Assembly (NCBI GenBank): GCA_900316625.1
Contig: ONDO01000010.1
Coordinates: 1 to 53,073, forward strand
Source of the DNA: an uncultured Lachnospiraceae bacterium
GTDB lineage: Bacteria > Bacillota > Clostridia > Lachnospirales > Lachnospiraceae
DNA length: 53,073 nucleotides
Direction: 5' to 3'
Below the pieces are notes generated by a model. The model was not told the origin of the DNA, made no database searches, and saw nothing but the letters and a program-made list of their open reading frames with translations. The position numbers were made by a program, and so were the translations under genes. How positions within the stretch are numbered: position 1 is the stretch's first letter; each line of letters begins with the position of its first letter. Of the stretch, positions 7,583-15,258 are shown piece by piece.

Positions 7583-8746
7583 ATGTTCAAATATCATTGC
7601 CTGAACCCGCTTAGCCAAACGGGTCTGGATAGCTTTACAACGAATTACAGCAAGACGGAAGACATAAACGATGCAGATGCAATCATTGTTCGTTCTGCGA
7701 AGATGCATGAGATCGAGCTGAATCCGAAGACTGTATGTGTTGCACGTGCAGGTGCGGGTGTTAACAATATTCCCCTCGACAAGTATGCTGACCAGGGTGT
7801 TGTTGTATTCAACACTCCCGGAGCTAATGCGAATGGTGTAAAAGAAATGGTCTTCGCAGGAATGCTCATTGCCAGCCGTGATATCGTAGGTGGTGTGGAA
7901 TGGTCCAGGAATAACGCAGCAGATCCTGATATCGCCAAGAACATGGAGAAGGCGAAGAAGCAGTTTGGTGGTACCGAACTCTCTGGTAAGAAGCTTGGTG
8001 TTATCGGTCTCGGAGCTATCGGACAGCTGGTTGCTAACGCAGCAGTTCATCTCGGTATGGAAGTATATGGTACGGATCCTTACCTGAGCCTTAGTGCAGC
8101 ATGGAATCTGTCCAGAAATGTTCATTACGTAAAGGATGTAGCAGAGATCTATCAGAACTGTGATTTCATCACGGTTCATGTTCCTCTTCTGGATTCCACG
8201 AAGAATATGGTGGATCGTGCAGCCATTGAATCCATGAAGAAGGGAGTGATCTTACTTAACTTCTCCCGCGACGTCATCTATGATGAGCAGGCTGTTCTGG
8301 ATGGAATCGAGGCTGGTAAGATTCGTCACTATGTCACTGACTTCCCTAACCCGCTTACCGCAGGTAAGCCTGGTGTTATTGCAACTCCTCATCTTGGTGC
8401 CTCTACCGAAGAATCTGAAGAGAACTGTGCAGTCATGGCAGTGAAGGAAGTTATGGATTATCTGGAGAATGGTAACATCACTCATGCTGTTAACTATCCT
8501 GACTGCAACCTGGGTGTATGCCAGACCGAAGGCCGTGTAGCTCTTATGCATGCAAACTCCAAGGGTGTGATTGCGAAGTACACTTCCGTATTCGGTGATG
8601 CCGGTGTGAACATTCAGAACATGACCAATGTGGCTCGCGGAAATTATGCATATTCTCTGATCGATATTGATGGTCAGGTATCTGACTCCATGTTAGAGCG
8701 CCTGTCCACGATCGACGAGATGTATAAGGTGAGAATCGTAAAGTAA
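7583..8746 (+). CDS. serA: D-3-phosphoglycerate dehydrogenase
   Basis: NAD-dependent oxidation of 3-phosphoglycerate, the first step of serine synthesis. 387 residues: catalytic halves flank a Rossmann domain with GVIGLGAIGQLVAN (about 139-152), the catalytic arginine lies in LLNFSRDVIYDEQAV and the catalytic histidine in TPHLGASTEESEEN. A C-terminal ACT domain (about 318-387, starting GRVALMHANSKGV) would allow serine feedback. It is the short form without the intervening domain of longer SerA proteins. RBS GGGAGAAAAAGAG precedes the ATG. A strong terminator follows the stop, ending the biosynthetic block. Confidence 0.95.
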   Translation: MFKYHCLNPLSQTGLDSFTTNYSKTEDINDADAIIVRSAKMHEIELNPKTVCVARAGAGVNNIPLDKYADQGVVVFNTPGANANGVKEMVFAGMLIASRDIVGGVEWSRNNAADPDIAKNMEKAKKQFGGTELSGKKLGVIGLGAIGQLVANAAVHLGMEVYGTDPYLSLSAAWNLSRNVHYVKDVAEIYQNCDFITVHVPLLDSTKNMVDRAAIESMKKGVILLNFSRDVIYDEQAVLDGIEAGKIRHYVTDFPNPLTAGKPGVIATPHLGASTEESEENCAVMAVKEVMDYLENGNITHAVNYPDCNLGVCQTEGRVALMHANSKGVIAKYTSVFGDAGVNIQNMTNVARGNYAYSLIDIDGQVSDSMLERLSTIDEMYKVRIVK

Positions 8747-8779
8747 GGTTCGTTTTACATTTATGAAGTAGAAATGGGA

Positions 8780-8811
8780 GGCACTGACAGTATGCTGTCA
8801 GTGCCTTTTTT
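8780..8811 (+). terminator. Intrinsic terminator after serA
   Basis: GGCACTGACAG (8780-8790) and CTGTCAGTGCC (8795-8805) form a perfect 11-bp stem with a TATG loop, followed by six T. Confidence 0.93.
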
Positions 8812-8851
8812 GGAAGAAATAACTTTATTGAAATAAAATCCTAATTCCCTA

Positions 8852-8880
8852 TTGACATAGTAGGAATAGTGGGATATATT
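8852..8880 (+). promoter_or_regulatory. Sigma-A promoter of the cysteine-transporter leader
   Basis: TTGACA (8852-8857), a 17-base spacer and TATATT (8875-8880) match the vegetative consensus closely. Transcription would start near 8887, giving a leader of about 185 nt up to the terminator at 9035-9073. It lies just after the serA terminator, so the transporter is a separate transcription unit. Confidence 0.85.
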
Positions 8881-8912
8881 ATGTTCATCGTAAGAGAAGA
8901 AAGGAGAAAGCG

Positions 8913-9002
8913 ATGCAGAACTTATTCAACATCAAAATGCATATGTCATGTTGTTGTTCCGATTCAAAACAGAATTCTGGGATTCCTTCATGTATGCCTT
9001 GA
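8913..9002 (+). CDS. Cysteine-tract leader peptide (29 aa) of a predicted attenuator
   Basis: A short frame begins at ATG 8913 after GAAAGGAGAAAGCG, a good ribosome-binding site, and ends at TGA 9000-9002. It encodes MQNLFNIKMHMSCCC followed by SDSKQNSGIPSCMP. Three successive TGT cysteine codons occupy 8949-8957 and a fourth lies at 8991. It sits between a strong promoter and an intrinsic terminator and precedes genes for a transporter whose binding protein resembles a cysteine-binding protein. The peptide itself probably has no function; its translation rate would report charged Cys-tRNA levels. Codon choice, RBS and RNA folding all support the call; expression is untested. Confidence 0.8.
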   Translation: MQNLFNIKMHMSCCCSDSKQNSGIPSCMP

Positions 9003-9052
9003 TGTGAGAATAAGACAGCGTTGGCGCTCTTAAGTTCCGGAATCCGAATTCT
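8971..9052 (+). promoter_or_regulatory. Antiterminator pairing in the cysteine leader
   Basis: AGAATTC (8971-8977) and GGATTCC (8980-8986), separated by a 2-base bulge, can pair with GAATTCT (9046-9052) and GGAATCC (9039-9045): 14 base pairs. This uses most of the 5' arm and loop of the terminator at 9035-9073, so the two folds exclude each other. The upstream arm lies inside the leader-peptide frame, 14 bases past the last codon of the Cys triplet. A ribosome stalled on those codons would leave it free; a ribosome moving to the stop would cover it and let the terminator form. Confidence 0.78.
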
Positions 9053-9073
9053 TGCGGATTCCGGAATTTTTTT
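9035..9073 (+). terminator. Regulated intrinsic terminator of the cysteine-transporter leader
   Basis: TTCCGGAATCCG (9035-9046) and CGGATTCCGGAA (9055-9066) form a perfect 12-bp stem with an 8-base loop, followed by seven T. It lies about 85 bases before the start of the binding-protein gene and would abort transcription when the antiterminator is not formed. Confidence 0.9.
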
Positions 9074-9155
9074 GTATTACGACAGGAAAACCGGAATAGA
9101 ACCGGCGGAAGAAAGAAAAAGGTTTTATAGAAAAAGAAAAAAGAGGAGAAACATT

Positions 9156-10043
9156 ATGAAAAAGAAGAATCTGGTAAAGAGAATCGCAACTCTTGGACTT
9201 ACTTTAAGCCTTTCTGCAGGCTTACTTGCCGGATGCGGCAACAGCACCGGAGCAGCTGACAAGTCTTCCGATGCAACAGCTTCGAATGCAGGCTTCAGAA
9301 CTCTTGATGAGATCAAGGAATCCGGTGAGATCAACATCGGTGTATTTTCCGATAAGGCTCCTTTCGGATATGTTGATGAGAATGGTGAGTACCAGGGCTA
9401 TGACGTATACTTCGGTAACAAGCTCGGCGAAGACCTCGGTGTTAAGGTCAACTACGTATCTACCGAAGCAGCTTCCCGTGTTGAGTACCTTCAGACCGGT
9501 AAGGTTGACCTGATCCTTGCAAACTTCACGGTAACTGATGAGAGAGCAGAGCAGGTTGATTTCGCCCTTCCTTACATGAATGTAGCACTTGGCGTCGTAT
9601 CTCATGAAGATAACGTGATTACCTCCCTGGACCAGATCGGTGAAGATGATCAGGTTATCGTAATCTCCGGTACCACTGCTGAGACCTATCTCACCGAGAA
9701 CAAGCCTGAGATCAAGCTGCAGAAGTTCGACACCTATGCAGCAGCGAAGTCCGCCTTCGAAAATGGCACCGGCGTGGCTTGGGCTAACGACAACACCGAA
9801 GTTATCGCATTTGCAAAAGAGAATCCCGGATACACGGTTGGTATCGAAGAACTCGGCGAGAAGGATACCATCGCTCCTGCAGTTACCAAGGGGAATGACA
9901 CTCTGAAGAACTGGATTAACGAAGAGATTGAGACCCTCGGCCAGGACAAGTTCTTCCACAAGGATTACGAAGCTACCCTGACCGACACCTACGGTGCAGA
10001 TTATGAAGATACCCTCGTTGTTGAAGGTGGTAAAACGGAGTAA
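9156..10043 (+). CDS. Cysteine/cystine-type ABC transporter substrate-binding lipoprotein
   Basis: Surface lipoprotein that captures an amino acid for the permeases encoded downstream. The start MKKKNLVKRIATLG at 9156 is preceded by AAGAGGAGAA. Residues 1-25 form a lipoprotein signal with lipobox LLAGC. The mature part is a family 3 binding protein of normal size (about 295 residues). Stretches such as IGVFSDKAPFGYVDENG, VDLILANFTVTDERAEQVDF and LGQDKFFHKDYEATL closely resemble, from memory, the Campylobacter cysteine-binding protein CjaA. That similarity and the Cys-codon leader agree on cysteine or cystine as substrate. A hairpin after the stop probably lowers expression of the permeases relative to this protein. 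Confidence 0.87.
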   Translation: MKKKNLVKRIATLGLTLSLSAGLLAGCGNSTGAADKSSDATASNAGFRTLDEIKESGEINIGVFSDKAPFGYVDENGEYQGYDVYFGNKLGEDLGVKVNYVSTEAASRVEYLQTGKVDLILANFTVTDERAEQVDFALPYMNVALGVVSHEDNVITSLDQIGEDDQVIVISGTTAETYLTENKPEIKLQKFDTYAAAKSAFENGTGVAWANDNTEVIAFAKENPGYTVGIEELGEKDTIAPAVTKGNDTLKNWINEEIETLGQDKFFHKDYEATLTDTYGADYEDTLVVEGGKTE

Positions 10044-10110
10044 GAGATATAAATTTGAGCAACTTCACAGCTTTAATGTGGTAAACTGAATGACGCCGGC
10101 AATATCATGG

Positions 10111-10137
10111 CAGGACCGGTAATTCCGGTCCTGTTTT
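10111..10137 (+). terminator. Partial terminator between the binding protein and permease genes
   Basis: CAGGACCGG (10111-10119) pairs with CCGGTCCTG (10125-10133) around a 5-base loop, followed by only four T. No new promoter is obvious before the permease, so it is probably a leaky terminator or 3' stabiliser that yields more binding protein than permease. Confidence 0.65.
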
Positions 10138-10186
10138 ACATGACTCAGGCACTAAGTTGTTGCGTCAGAACTAGAAAAAGGTACGT

Positions 10187-10846
10187 ATGGATCTATTGGC
10201 TATGCAGGAATACCTGCCCTTATTTACAAAGGCGATGTGGCTGACTCTTAGAATCGGATGGATGGGCATTCTGCTCTCTATCGTGATTGGTCTTGTGACA
10301 GCGCTGATTCGACACTTCAATGTTCCGGTATTGAAACAGATTACCGGAATCTATATCGAACTCTTCCGTAATACACCGCTCCTTGTGCAGCTTTTCTTCA
10401 TGTACTATGGGCTTCCCAGACTGGGAGTTTCCATCAGTGCAGAGGCATGTGGTGTGCTGGGCCTCGCTCTCTTAGGCGGAGCCTATATGGCAGAAGTCTT
10501 CCGAAGTGGACTGGAGTCCATTGAACCGATCCAGTCAGAGAGTGCGCTCTCTCTTGGGATGAATCATGCACAGGTCATGCGTCATATTATCCTGCCCCAG
10601 GCAGTTTCGACCAGTGTTCCAGCCTTTATTGCGAATATCATCTTCCTTCTGAAGGAGACATCGGTATTCTCAGCAATCAGTCTGATGGATCTCATGTTCA
10701 CTGCAAAGGACCTGATCGGTCTCTACTATAAGACCATTGAGAGCCTGACACTGCTTGTCATCTTCTATCTTATTATTCTTCTTCCGGTGTCCATCATCGG
10801 AAGCATCATAGAGAGGAGGATGCGCTATGCCGGATTTGGGGCTTGA
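10187..10846 (+). CDS. Polar amino-acid ABC transporter permease (first subunit)
   Basis: Integral membrane subunit of the cysteine/cystine-type importer. 219 residues with about five membrane segments. The cytoplasmic coupling loop GLESIEPIQSESALSLGMN...ILPQAV is the EAA motif that contacts the ATPase. ELFRNTPLLVQLFFMYYGLP is the conserved opening of HisM/GlnP-type permeases. It overlaps the next permease gene by 20 bases, so the pair is translationally coupled. Specificity comes from the neighbouring binding protein. Confidence 0.9.
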   Translation: MDLLAMQEYLPLFTKAMWLTLRIGWMGILLSIVIGLVTALIRHFNVPVLKQITGIYIELFRNTPLLVQLFFMYYGLPRLGVSISAEACGVLGLALLGGAYMAEVFRSGLESIEPIQSESALSLGMNHAQVMRHIILPQAVSTSVPAFIANIIFLLKETSVFSAISLMDLMFTAKDLIGLYYKTIESLTLLVIFYLIILLPVSIIGSIIERRMRYAGFGA

Positions 10847-11501
10847 AGTACTGTTTAAAGGAATTAACATGCAGCGCCTCTTAGAGGGACTATGGGTATC
10901 CATGCGTATCAGCCTGATCTCAGTCGCCATCTCTATGGTACTCGGACTTCTTCTGGGTGCTCTGATGACCAGGAAGAATCCCGTCATTAAGGTGCTGACC
11001 CGTATCTATCTCGAGATCGTGCGTGTCATGCCACAGATGGTCCTGCTCTTCATCGCATTCTTCGGCGCGACGAGAGTTCTCGGCATCGATATAGATGCAG
11101 AAGCAGCATCCATCTTCGTCTTCAGTTTCTGGGGAACTGCTGAGATGGGCGATCTGGTAAGATCTGCTCTGATCTCCATTCCCAAGCATCAGTACGAAAG
11201 TGGTGCAGCACTCGGACTTACGGAACGACAGGTCTATTACCACATTGTCATTCCACAGACCGTCCGTCGTCTGATCCCGAACTCCATCAACCTGATCACC
11301 CGTATGATCAAGACGACATCTCTTGTTATGATGATTGGTGTTGTGGAAGTCCTGAAAGTAGGTCAGCAGATTATCGAAGCAAACCGTTCGAGTTCGCCGA
11401 ATGCAGCATTTGGCATCTATCTTACGGTGTTCGTTCTATATTTCATCGCATGCTGGCCCATCAGTATGCTGGCGAAATTCTTGGAAAGGAAGTGGAACTA
11501 A
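10827..11501 (+). CDS. Polar amino-acid ABC transporter permease (second subunit)
   Basis: Second membrane subunit, 224 residues, likely forming a heterodimer with the product of 10187-10846. The coupling loop [22 protein letters not shown] followed by [12 protein letters not shown] is the EAA motif; [20 protein letters not shown] matches the conserved N-terminal membrane region. The stop codon overlaps the ATPase start by one base (TAATG). RBS AGAGAGGAGG lies in the end of the preceding gene. Confidence 0.9.
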   Translation: MPDLGLEVLFKGINMQRLLEGLWVSMRISLISVAISMVLGLLLGALMTRKNPVIKVLTRIYLEIVRVMPQMVLLFIAFFGATRVLGIDIDAEAASIFVFSFWGTAEMGDLVRSALISIPKHQYESGAALGLTERQVYYHIVIPQTVRRLIPNSINLITRMIKTTSLVMMIGVVEVLKVGQQIIEANRSSSPNAAFGIYLTVFVLYFIACWPISMLAKFLERKWN

Positions 11502-12265
11502 TGTCAGAGGTTCTTATAAATGTAGATCATATCGTAAAGCGGTATGACAATAACACGGTTCTGAATGACCTCTCTCTTCAGGTTCATAAGGGAGAGGTAC
11601 TGGTGGTTGTCGGCCCCTCCGGATGCGGTAAGAGCACACTTCTTCGCACCATGAATGGCCTGGAGCCGATTCAGGACGGACAGATCACTTATCGTGACAA
11701 GAAGGTAGATGCGAAGAATAAGGATATTACCGAGATTCGCCAGAAGGTTGGAATGGTATTCCAGTCCTATGAGCTCTTCCCTCATATGTCCATTCTTGAT
11801 AATATCACCCTGTCTCCGATTCTGGTACAGAAGAAGGAAAGGAAGGAAGCCGAGAAGGAAGCAGAAGACCTGCTGAGACGAGTTGGTCTTATAGACAAGA
11901 AGGATGCTTATCCTCGTCAGCTCTCCGGTGGACAGAAGCAACGTGTAGCAATCGTACGTGCGCTTGCGATGCATCCGGAAGTCCTTCTCTTCGATGAGGT
12001 GACTGCAGCTCTTGATCCTGAGATGGTTCGTGAGGTTCTCGATGTTATCCTCGAACTTGCAAAGCAGGGATCAACCATGGTGATCGTTACCCACGAGATG
12101 AACTTTGCGAAGGCAGTAGCCGACCGCGTCATCTTCCTCGATAAGGGCAATATCGTCGAAGAGGGAAGCCCCTTCGACTTTTTCGAGGATCCTAAGACGG
12201 AGAGAGCGAAGAAGTTCCTGCAGACCTTCACCTTCGATAAGGTAGATAAGGGAGCCGGAATCTAG
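11501..12265 (+). CDS. Amino-acid ABC transporter ATP-binding protein
   Basis: Cytoplasmic ATPase of the importer, about 254 residues. The start [15 protein letters not shown] at 11501 fits the GGAAAGGA site; a longer frame from 11450 would lie inside the permease gene. Walker [11 protein letters not shown]-loop in [12 protein letters not shown], signature [11 protein letters not shown], Walker [12 protein letters not shown] (the usual Pro of DEPT/S is Val here) and the switch histidine in IVTHE are present. It closes the transporter operon; its stop overlaps the convergent gene by a few bases, with no terminator between them. Confidence 0.93.
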   Translation: MSEVLINVDHIVKRYDNNTVLNDLSLQVHKGEVLVVVGPSGCGKSTLLRTMNGLEPIQDGQITYRDKKVDAKNKDITEIRQKVGMVFQSYELFPHMSILDNITLSPILVQKKERKEAEKEAEDLLRRVGLIDKKDAYPRQLSGGQKQRVAIVRALAMHPEVLLFDEVTAALDPEMVREVLDVILELAKQGSTMVIVTHEMNFAKAVADRVIFLDKGNIVEEGSPFDFFEDPKTERAKKFLQTFTFDKVDKGAGI

Positions 12266-13842
12266 TAGCCAGCCTCGGATTTCAGCTGTTCGAATCTGGC
12301 TCTGGAGAAGTTGTAGGTTCTCCATGTCATGGCCTTCTTGTAATCATACTCAGCATTCATTACAAAGCGTTCAATCAGCTCCTGATTCCCTGTGCGGAAG
12401 ATGGGCTCGGCAGCGTCCATAGACAGCTCAGACAGATAGATGATGTCGCTGGAATCATTCATGATCTTCTTTTGGTCATTCGCATGAATGGAATCATAGG
12501 AACCATCAGATTCATCCTCATATACATCCATTTCCTTGTTGTAGGTGACATAGGGATTCGTGGCATCATAAGGAATCCTGGCCGCATAAGGCACATTTCT
12601 CAGGTTGTAACTGGCAACGACATAATCCACACGGCCAAAGGACAGAACCAGATAAGCCAGAGAGAAGGCCAGGATGACATAACCTGCCAAGTGGAATCTC
12701 TCGTCGAAAATGTAGACCAATACGCCAAGCATGATCATAGCAATCGTTGCCAGCAGCCATAAGACTTCACAGCGAAGTACGGAAAGGTCGTAAGCACCAA
12801 TGTACATGAGCATTCTCATGACGGCAGAGGCAATCATAATGTAGGTACACGCTGAAAATGTGAATAAAAGTGCTTTCAGTGTAGAAGAACGCTTAAAGAA
12901 GTAGAGAATGGCAACAACGACGATGAAGTTGATGATGACAACCGCCAGTAGCTGATTAAAGCCCTCGTGCGCATATTCGGAATAGGTGAGGTTGTCCGGC
13001 AACTTCATATTTCCGATGAAGAGATAGAGAATCTGGATCATGGAGAAGACCAGATAGAGCAGTGTTATCGGAAGAAGGATCGTGTAGGCGATAATGCGGG
13101 ATGAATGAGCGGGACTTCCTAGCTTAAACATAATGCTGCGTTTTGCAACCCTTCGCATACCACAGTAGGATGCAAAGAGAGCGAAGATGAAGCAGAAGAT
13201 GTATCCGAAGACATCCTTTATGCTGAAGTTCTCTGGAATCACATGCAGAAGAACCGAATGGAAGACTGCGTCCGCCTTGGACAGGAGAAGAAGGACGATG
13301 AAAAAGAGTGGAATGCCAATTGCAAAGCCGATCAGGAAGGCAAGCCCTCTGGAATTCTTCTCCTGATCTGAATTACGGGACAGATCCTTGGCATCCGCAA
13401 CAAAATCACCCAGACAATCAATGGAGCCAAAGATATTGCCAAGAAGCTGGACAAACCACTGACCAAAACCCCAGTTTGTGTCCGGGTAGTAAGTATAGAG
13501 CAGAAGAACAAGGGTTAAGAGAAAGATTCCCAGGTTGTTCGACACAAGGATGGCAGTATTCGCTGTGAAGGCATTCGAGATACCAAGAGCGATGATACAG
13601 GCACCCGGCAGAATGGCCTTATGATTCAGTTTCGTATTCAAACGACTCGAAACGACGGCGATATAGAGGATCAGTCCCAGGGTCAGAGGGATAGACAGCA
13701 CAGAACCCAGGTTCTGATGCATGCACAGAGAAAAAAGAAGCGCGAATAGAAAGCTCGGAAGGAAGATCTTCCGGAAGATCAAAGCAGAACCAAAACGAGG
13801 CTGCGGCTGGTATGCAGGCTGCGTATTATTATTATTATCCAT
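12262..13842 (-). CDS. Polytopic membrane protein of the DUF4153/DUF4173 type
   Basis: A 526-residue protein with a short Asn/Gln/Pro-rich cytoplasmic N-terminus and roughly 12 hydrophobic segments spread over residues 25-430, then a soluble C-terminal tail of about 100 residues. The segment [19 protein letters not shown] resembles the conserved Y-A-x-x-G-F-x-x-L-x-A-V motif of DUF4153/DUF4173 proteins, whose function is not established. The gene is convergent with the cysteine transporter operon and overlaps its last codon. GAGAACAG-type purines precede the ATG. The upstream region holds a structured repeat rather than a clear promoter. Confidence 0.7.
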   Translation of the reverse strand: MDNNNNTQPAYQPQPRFGSALIFRKIFLPSFLFALLFSLCMHQNLGSVLSIPLTLGLILYIAVVSSRLNTKLNHKAILPGACIIALGISNAFTANTAILVSNNLGIFLLTLVLLLYTYYPDTNWGFGQWFVQLLGNIFGSIDCLGDFVADAKDLSRNSDQEKNSRGLAFLIGFAIGIPLFFIVLLLLSKADAVFHSVLLHVIPENFSIKDVFGYIFCFIFALFASYCGMRRVAKRSIMFKLGSPAHSSRIIAYTILLPITLLYLVFSMIQILYLFIGNMKLPDNLTYSEYAHEGFNQLLAVVIINFIVVVAILYFFKRSSTLKALLFTFSACTYIMIASAVMRMLMYIGAYDLSVLRCEVLWLLATIAMIMLGVLVYIFDERFHLAGYVILAFSLAYLVLSFGRVDYVVASYNLRNVPYAARIPYDATNPYVTYNKEMDVYEDESDGSYDSIHANDQKKIMNDSSDIIYLSELSMDAAEPIFRTGNQELIERFVMNAEYDYKKAMTWRTYNFSRARFEQLKSEAGY

Positions 13843-13875
13843 AACTGTTCTCCTTAATATTTAATGTATTTCCGT

Positions 13876-14074
13876 GTGCTTCCCCTTCCATCCTGGATTA
13901 GTAACGCGCTTCCCCTTCCATCTGCATGTGCGCGGACGCTCTCGCTACGTTGAAAAACGTAGCGGATGCTAAGCTCACTTCGTTCGCTAAGCACCGACGT
14001 TTTTCTACGTCCGCGCCACATTGCAGATGAAAGTGTCAGCACGGGGATAAATTGAGATATGGAAGGGGAAGCAC
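13876..14074. repeat. Nested inverted-repeat element, second copy of the dispersed hairpin
   Basis: Outer arms GTGCTTCCCCTTCCAT (13876-13891) and ATGGAAGGGGAAGCAC (14059-14074) are a perfect 16-bp inverted repeat; a further direct copy of the left arm lies at 13907-13921. Inside, CATCTGCA...GCGCGGAC pairs with GTCCGCGC...TGCAGATG and encloses CGGACGCTCTCGCT, GAAAAACGT/ACGTTTTTC and the loop GCTAAGCTCACTTCGTTCGC. The core matches the hairpin at 4325-4430. A degenerate arm (ATGGAAGGAAAAAGCC) follows at about 14093. It lies between two minus-strand genes. Confidence 0.8.
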
Positions 14075-14119
14075 GTAACAATTACCTACAGATGGAAGGA
14101 AAAAGCCTGTAACAAGAAT

Positions 14120-14326
14120 TTATTCGTCGGGCTCGAAGGAGAGAATGTCTCCCGGCTGGCAATCAAGCGCCTTGCAGATCGCATTCAAGGTCTCCATGCG
14201 CACCGCCTTCGCCTTGCCATTCTTGAGAATGGAGAGATTGGCATTGGTAATACCGATTAAGGAAGCCAGCTCGCCCACTTTCATTTTGCGTTTCGCAAGC
14301 ATGACATCAATATTCACGATGATCAA
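14120..14326 (-). CDS. Small XRE/Cro-family transcriptional regulator
   Basis: A 68-residue protein that is almost entirely one helix-turn-helix domain: VMLAKRKMKVGELASLIGIT then NANLSILKNGKAKAVRMETL and a C-terminal ICKALDCQPGDILSFEPDE, as in YozG-like stand-alone regulators. It lies 15 bases after the DUF2975 gene on the same strand, a pairing common in Firmicutes. It probably autoregulates the pair, with the palindrome at 15019-15033 as candidate operator. Target genes beyond the pair are unknown. Confidence 0.88.
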   Translation of the reverse strand: MIIVNIDVMLAKRKMKVGELASLIGITNANLSILKNGKAKAVRMETLNAICKALDCQPGDILSFEPDE

Positions 14327-14341
14327 GATGAGCCTCCCTTC

Positions 14342-14842
14342 TTATATTGTCAGGTCATTTTCCTGCTGCATCTCATAAGCATTCTGAATCAGGCTTGAGA
14401 GAATGAAGCAGACGGCCATGAACAGGATTCCGGCAATCATGAGTGCAATACAGTAACCGATTCGCATTGCAGTTGCAGTAGCGGTGGACAAAAGATAGAT
14501 TGCCCGGAAGACGTATTCCAGGGATAGCAGGATACCGATGATGCCCATCTTACGGAAGTGCTTTACATTTTCGAGGGAGAAGGAATTGCCACGTCCGATC
14601 TCGGTAGCGACCTGCCAGAAGAAGATCAGAATGATGAGTGACAGGATGGCTGTGATATAGATGAAGGGACCGTAGCTCTTACAGTTCTGTGCGAAGAGGG
14701 AAGCGGTCAAGATGACATCGTTGTGGGTGTAATAAGTAATCACCCCGAAGAATGCAATGAGAAGTCCGATCATTGCGATGATAACTGCTTTCAGGCAGAG
14801 GGAGAGTCGATACTGCTTCTTCTGCATCCGTGTATTGTTCAT
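14342..14842 (-). CDS. DUF2975-type membrane protein
   Basis: About 166 residues with four hydrophobic segments. The start MNNTRMQKKQYRLSLC at 14842 is chosen because AGGAAAGGA precedes it; a longer frame to 15010 is the untranslated leader. The pattern of a basic N-terminus, a first helix near residues 18-38, a central GNSFSLENVKHFRKMGIIG segment and paired C-terminal helices matches DUF2975 proteins, which are usually encoded with a small XRE regulator as here. Function is unknown; the linkage suggests membrane-linked control of the regulator or co-regulation with it. Confidence 0.75.
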   Translation of the reverse strand: MNNTRMQKKQYRLSLCLKAVIIAMIGLLIAFFGVITYYTHNDVILTASLFAQNCKSYGPFIYITAILSLIILIFFWQVATEIGRGNSFSLENVKHFRKMGIIGILLSLEYVFRAIYLLSTATATAMRIGYCIALMIAGILFMAVCFILSSLIQNAYEMQQENDLTI

Positions 14843-14922
14843 TCCATGTCCTTTCCTGGCTTTACATGTATTGCGCCTTAATTTTAGAGTCTTACTTTTT
14901 CTCTTTCTATTGAATGCCTTTA

Positions 14923-14944
14923 TGGAATCCACTTCTGGATTCCA
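14923..14944. promoter_or_regulatory. Perfect hairpin in the DUF2975 leader
   Basis: TGGAATCCA (14923-14931) and TGGATTCCA (14936-14944) are 9-bp arms around a 4-base loop, with a further partial copy (TGGATTCC) at about 14949. It lies in the predicted 5' UTR of the minus-strand transcript and lacks a T-tract, so it is more likely an RNA stabiliser or protein-binding hairpin than a terminator. Confidence 0.5.
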
Positions 14945-14981
14945 TTGCTGGATTCCCTTGCTATTCAGCCGCTTCGATTTA

Positions 14982-15010
14982 TTAATACAACAGGATTGTC
15001 GGTATGTCAA
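14982..15010 (-). promoter_or_regulatory. Promoter of the DUF2975-XRE pair
   Basis: On the minus strand TTGACA (15010-15005), a 17-base spacer and TATTAA (14987-14982) fit the vegetative consensus. The transcript would have a leader of about 130 nt. Confidence 0.75.
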
Positions 15011-15018
15011 TAAAAATA

Positions 15019-15033
15019 TATCGAATTTCGATA
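15019..15033. promoter_or_regulatory. Candidate operator TATCGAATTTCGATA
   Basis: A perfect 15-bp palindrome (odd centre) immediately upstream of the minus-strand -35 box, flanked on both sides by copies of an A-rich/ATAT word. Its size and position fit a binding site for one of the two neighbouring small XRE proteins. No binding data; inferred from symmetry and place. Confidence 0.5.
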
Positions 15034-15113
15034 AAAATATATTGAAGCGCAGTTTATCTGATCATCTGGAATTGACAAAAAGAAAAATATTATAGATTTT
15101 ATGTAAAATATAG

Positions 15114-15142
15114 TTGACAAAAAGTAATGAACAAGATATTAT
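15114..15142 (+). promoter_or_regulatory. Promoter of the 174-aa membrane protein and XRE regulator
   Basis: TTGACA (15114-15119), a 17-base spacer and TATTAT (15137-15142). It is divergent from the DUF2975 promoter, and the stretch between them is AT-rich. Confidence 0.78.
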
Positions 15143-15158
15143 GATGATGTCAAATAAA

Positions 15159-15172
15159 TACGACATGTTGTA
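15159..15172. promoter_or_regulatory. Candidate operator TACGACATGTTGTA near the start of transcription
   Basis: A 14-bp inverted repeat with one mismatched pair, just downstream of the predicted start of transcription; a further half-site CGACAT follows at about 15182. A repressor bound here would block the plus-strand unit, and the small XRE protein encoded at 15808 is the natural candidate. Confidence 0.4.
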
Positions 15173-15258
15173 AATGACAAACGACATAAAGTAACGAGAA
15201 AAGCAGTAAACAATATTAAGTGAAAGTTTTATAGAAAGAAAAGGCGGAGGTAATCGTT

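Noticed and set aside
9021-9155. A longer start for the cysteine-type binding protein at 9021 (TTG)
   Set aside because: It would translate the terminator hairpin and T-tract; the ATG at 9156 has a strong RBS and begins a normal lipoprotein signal.
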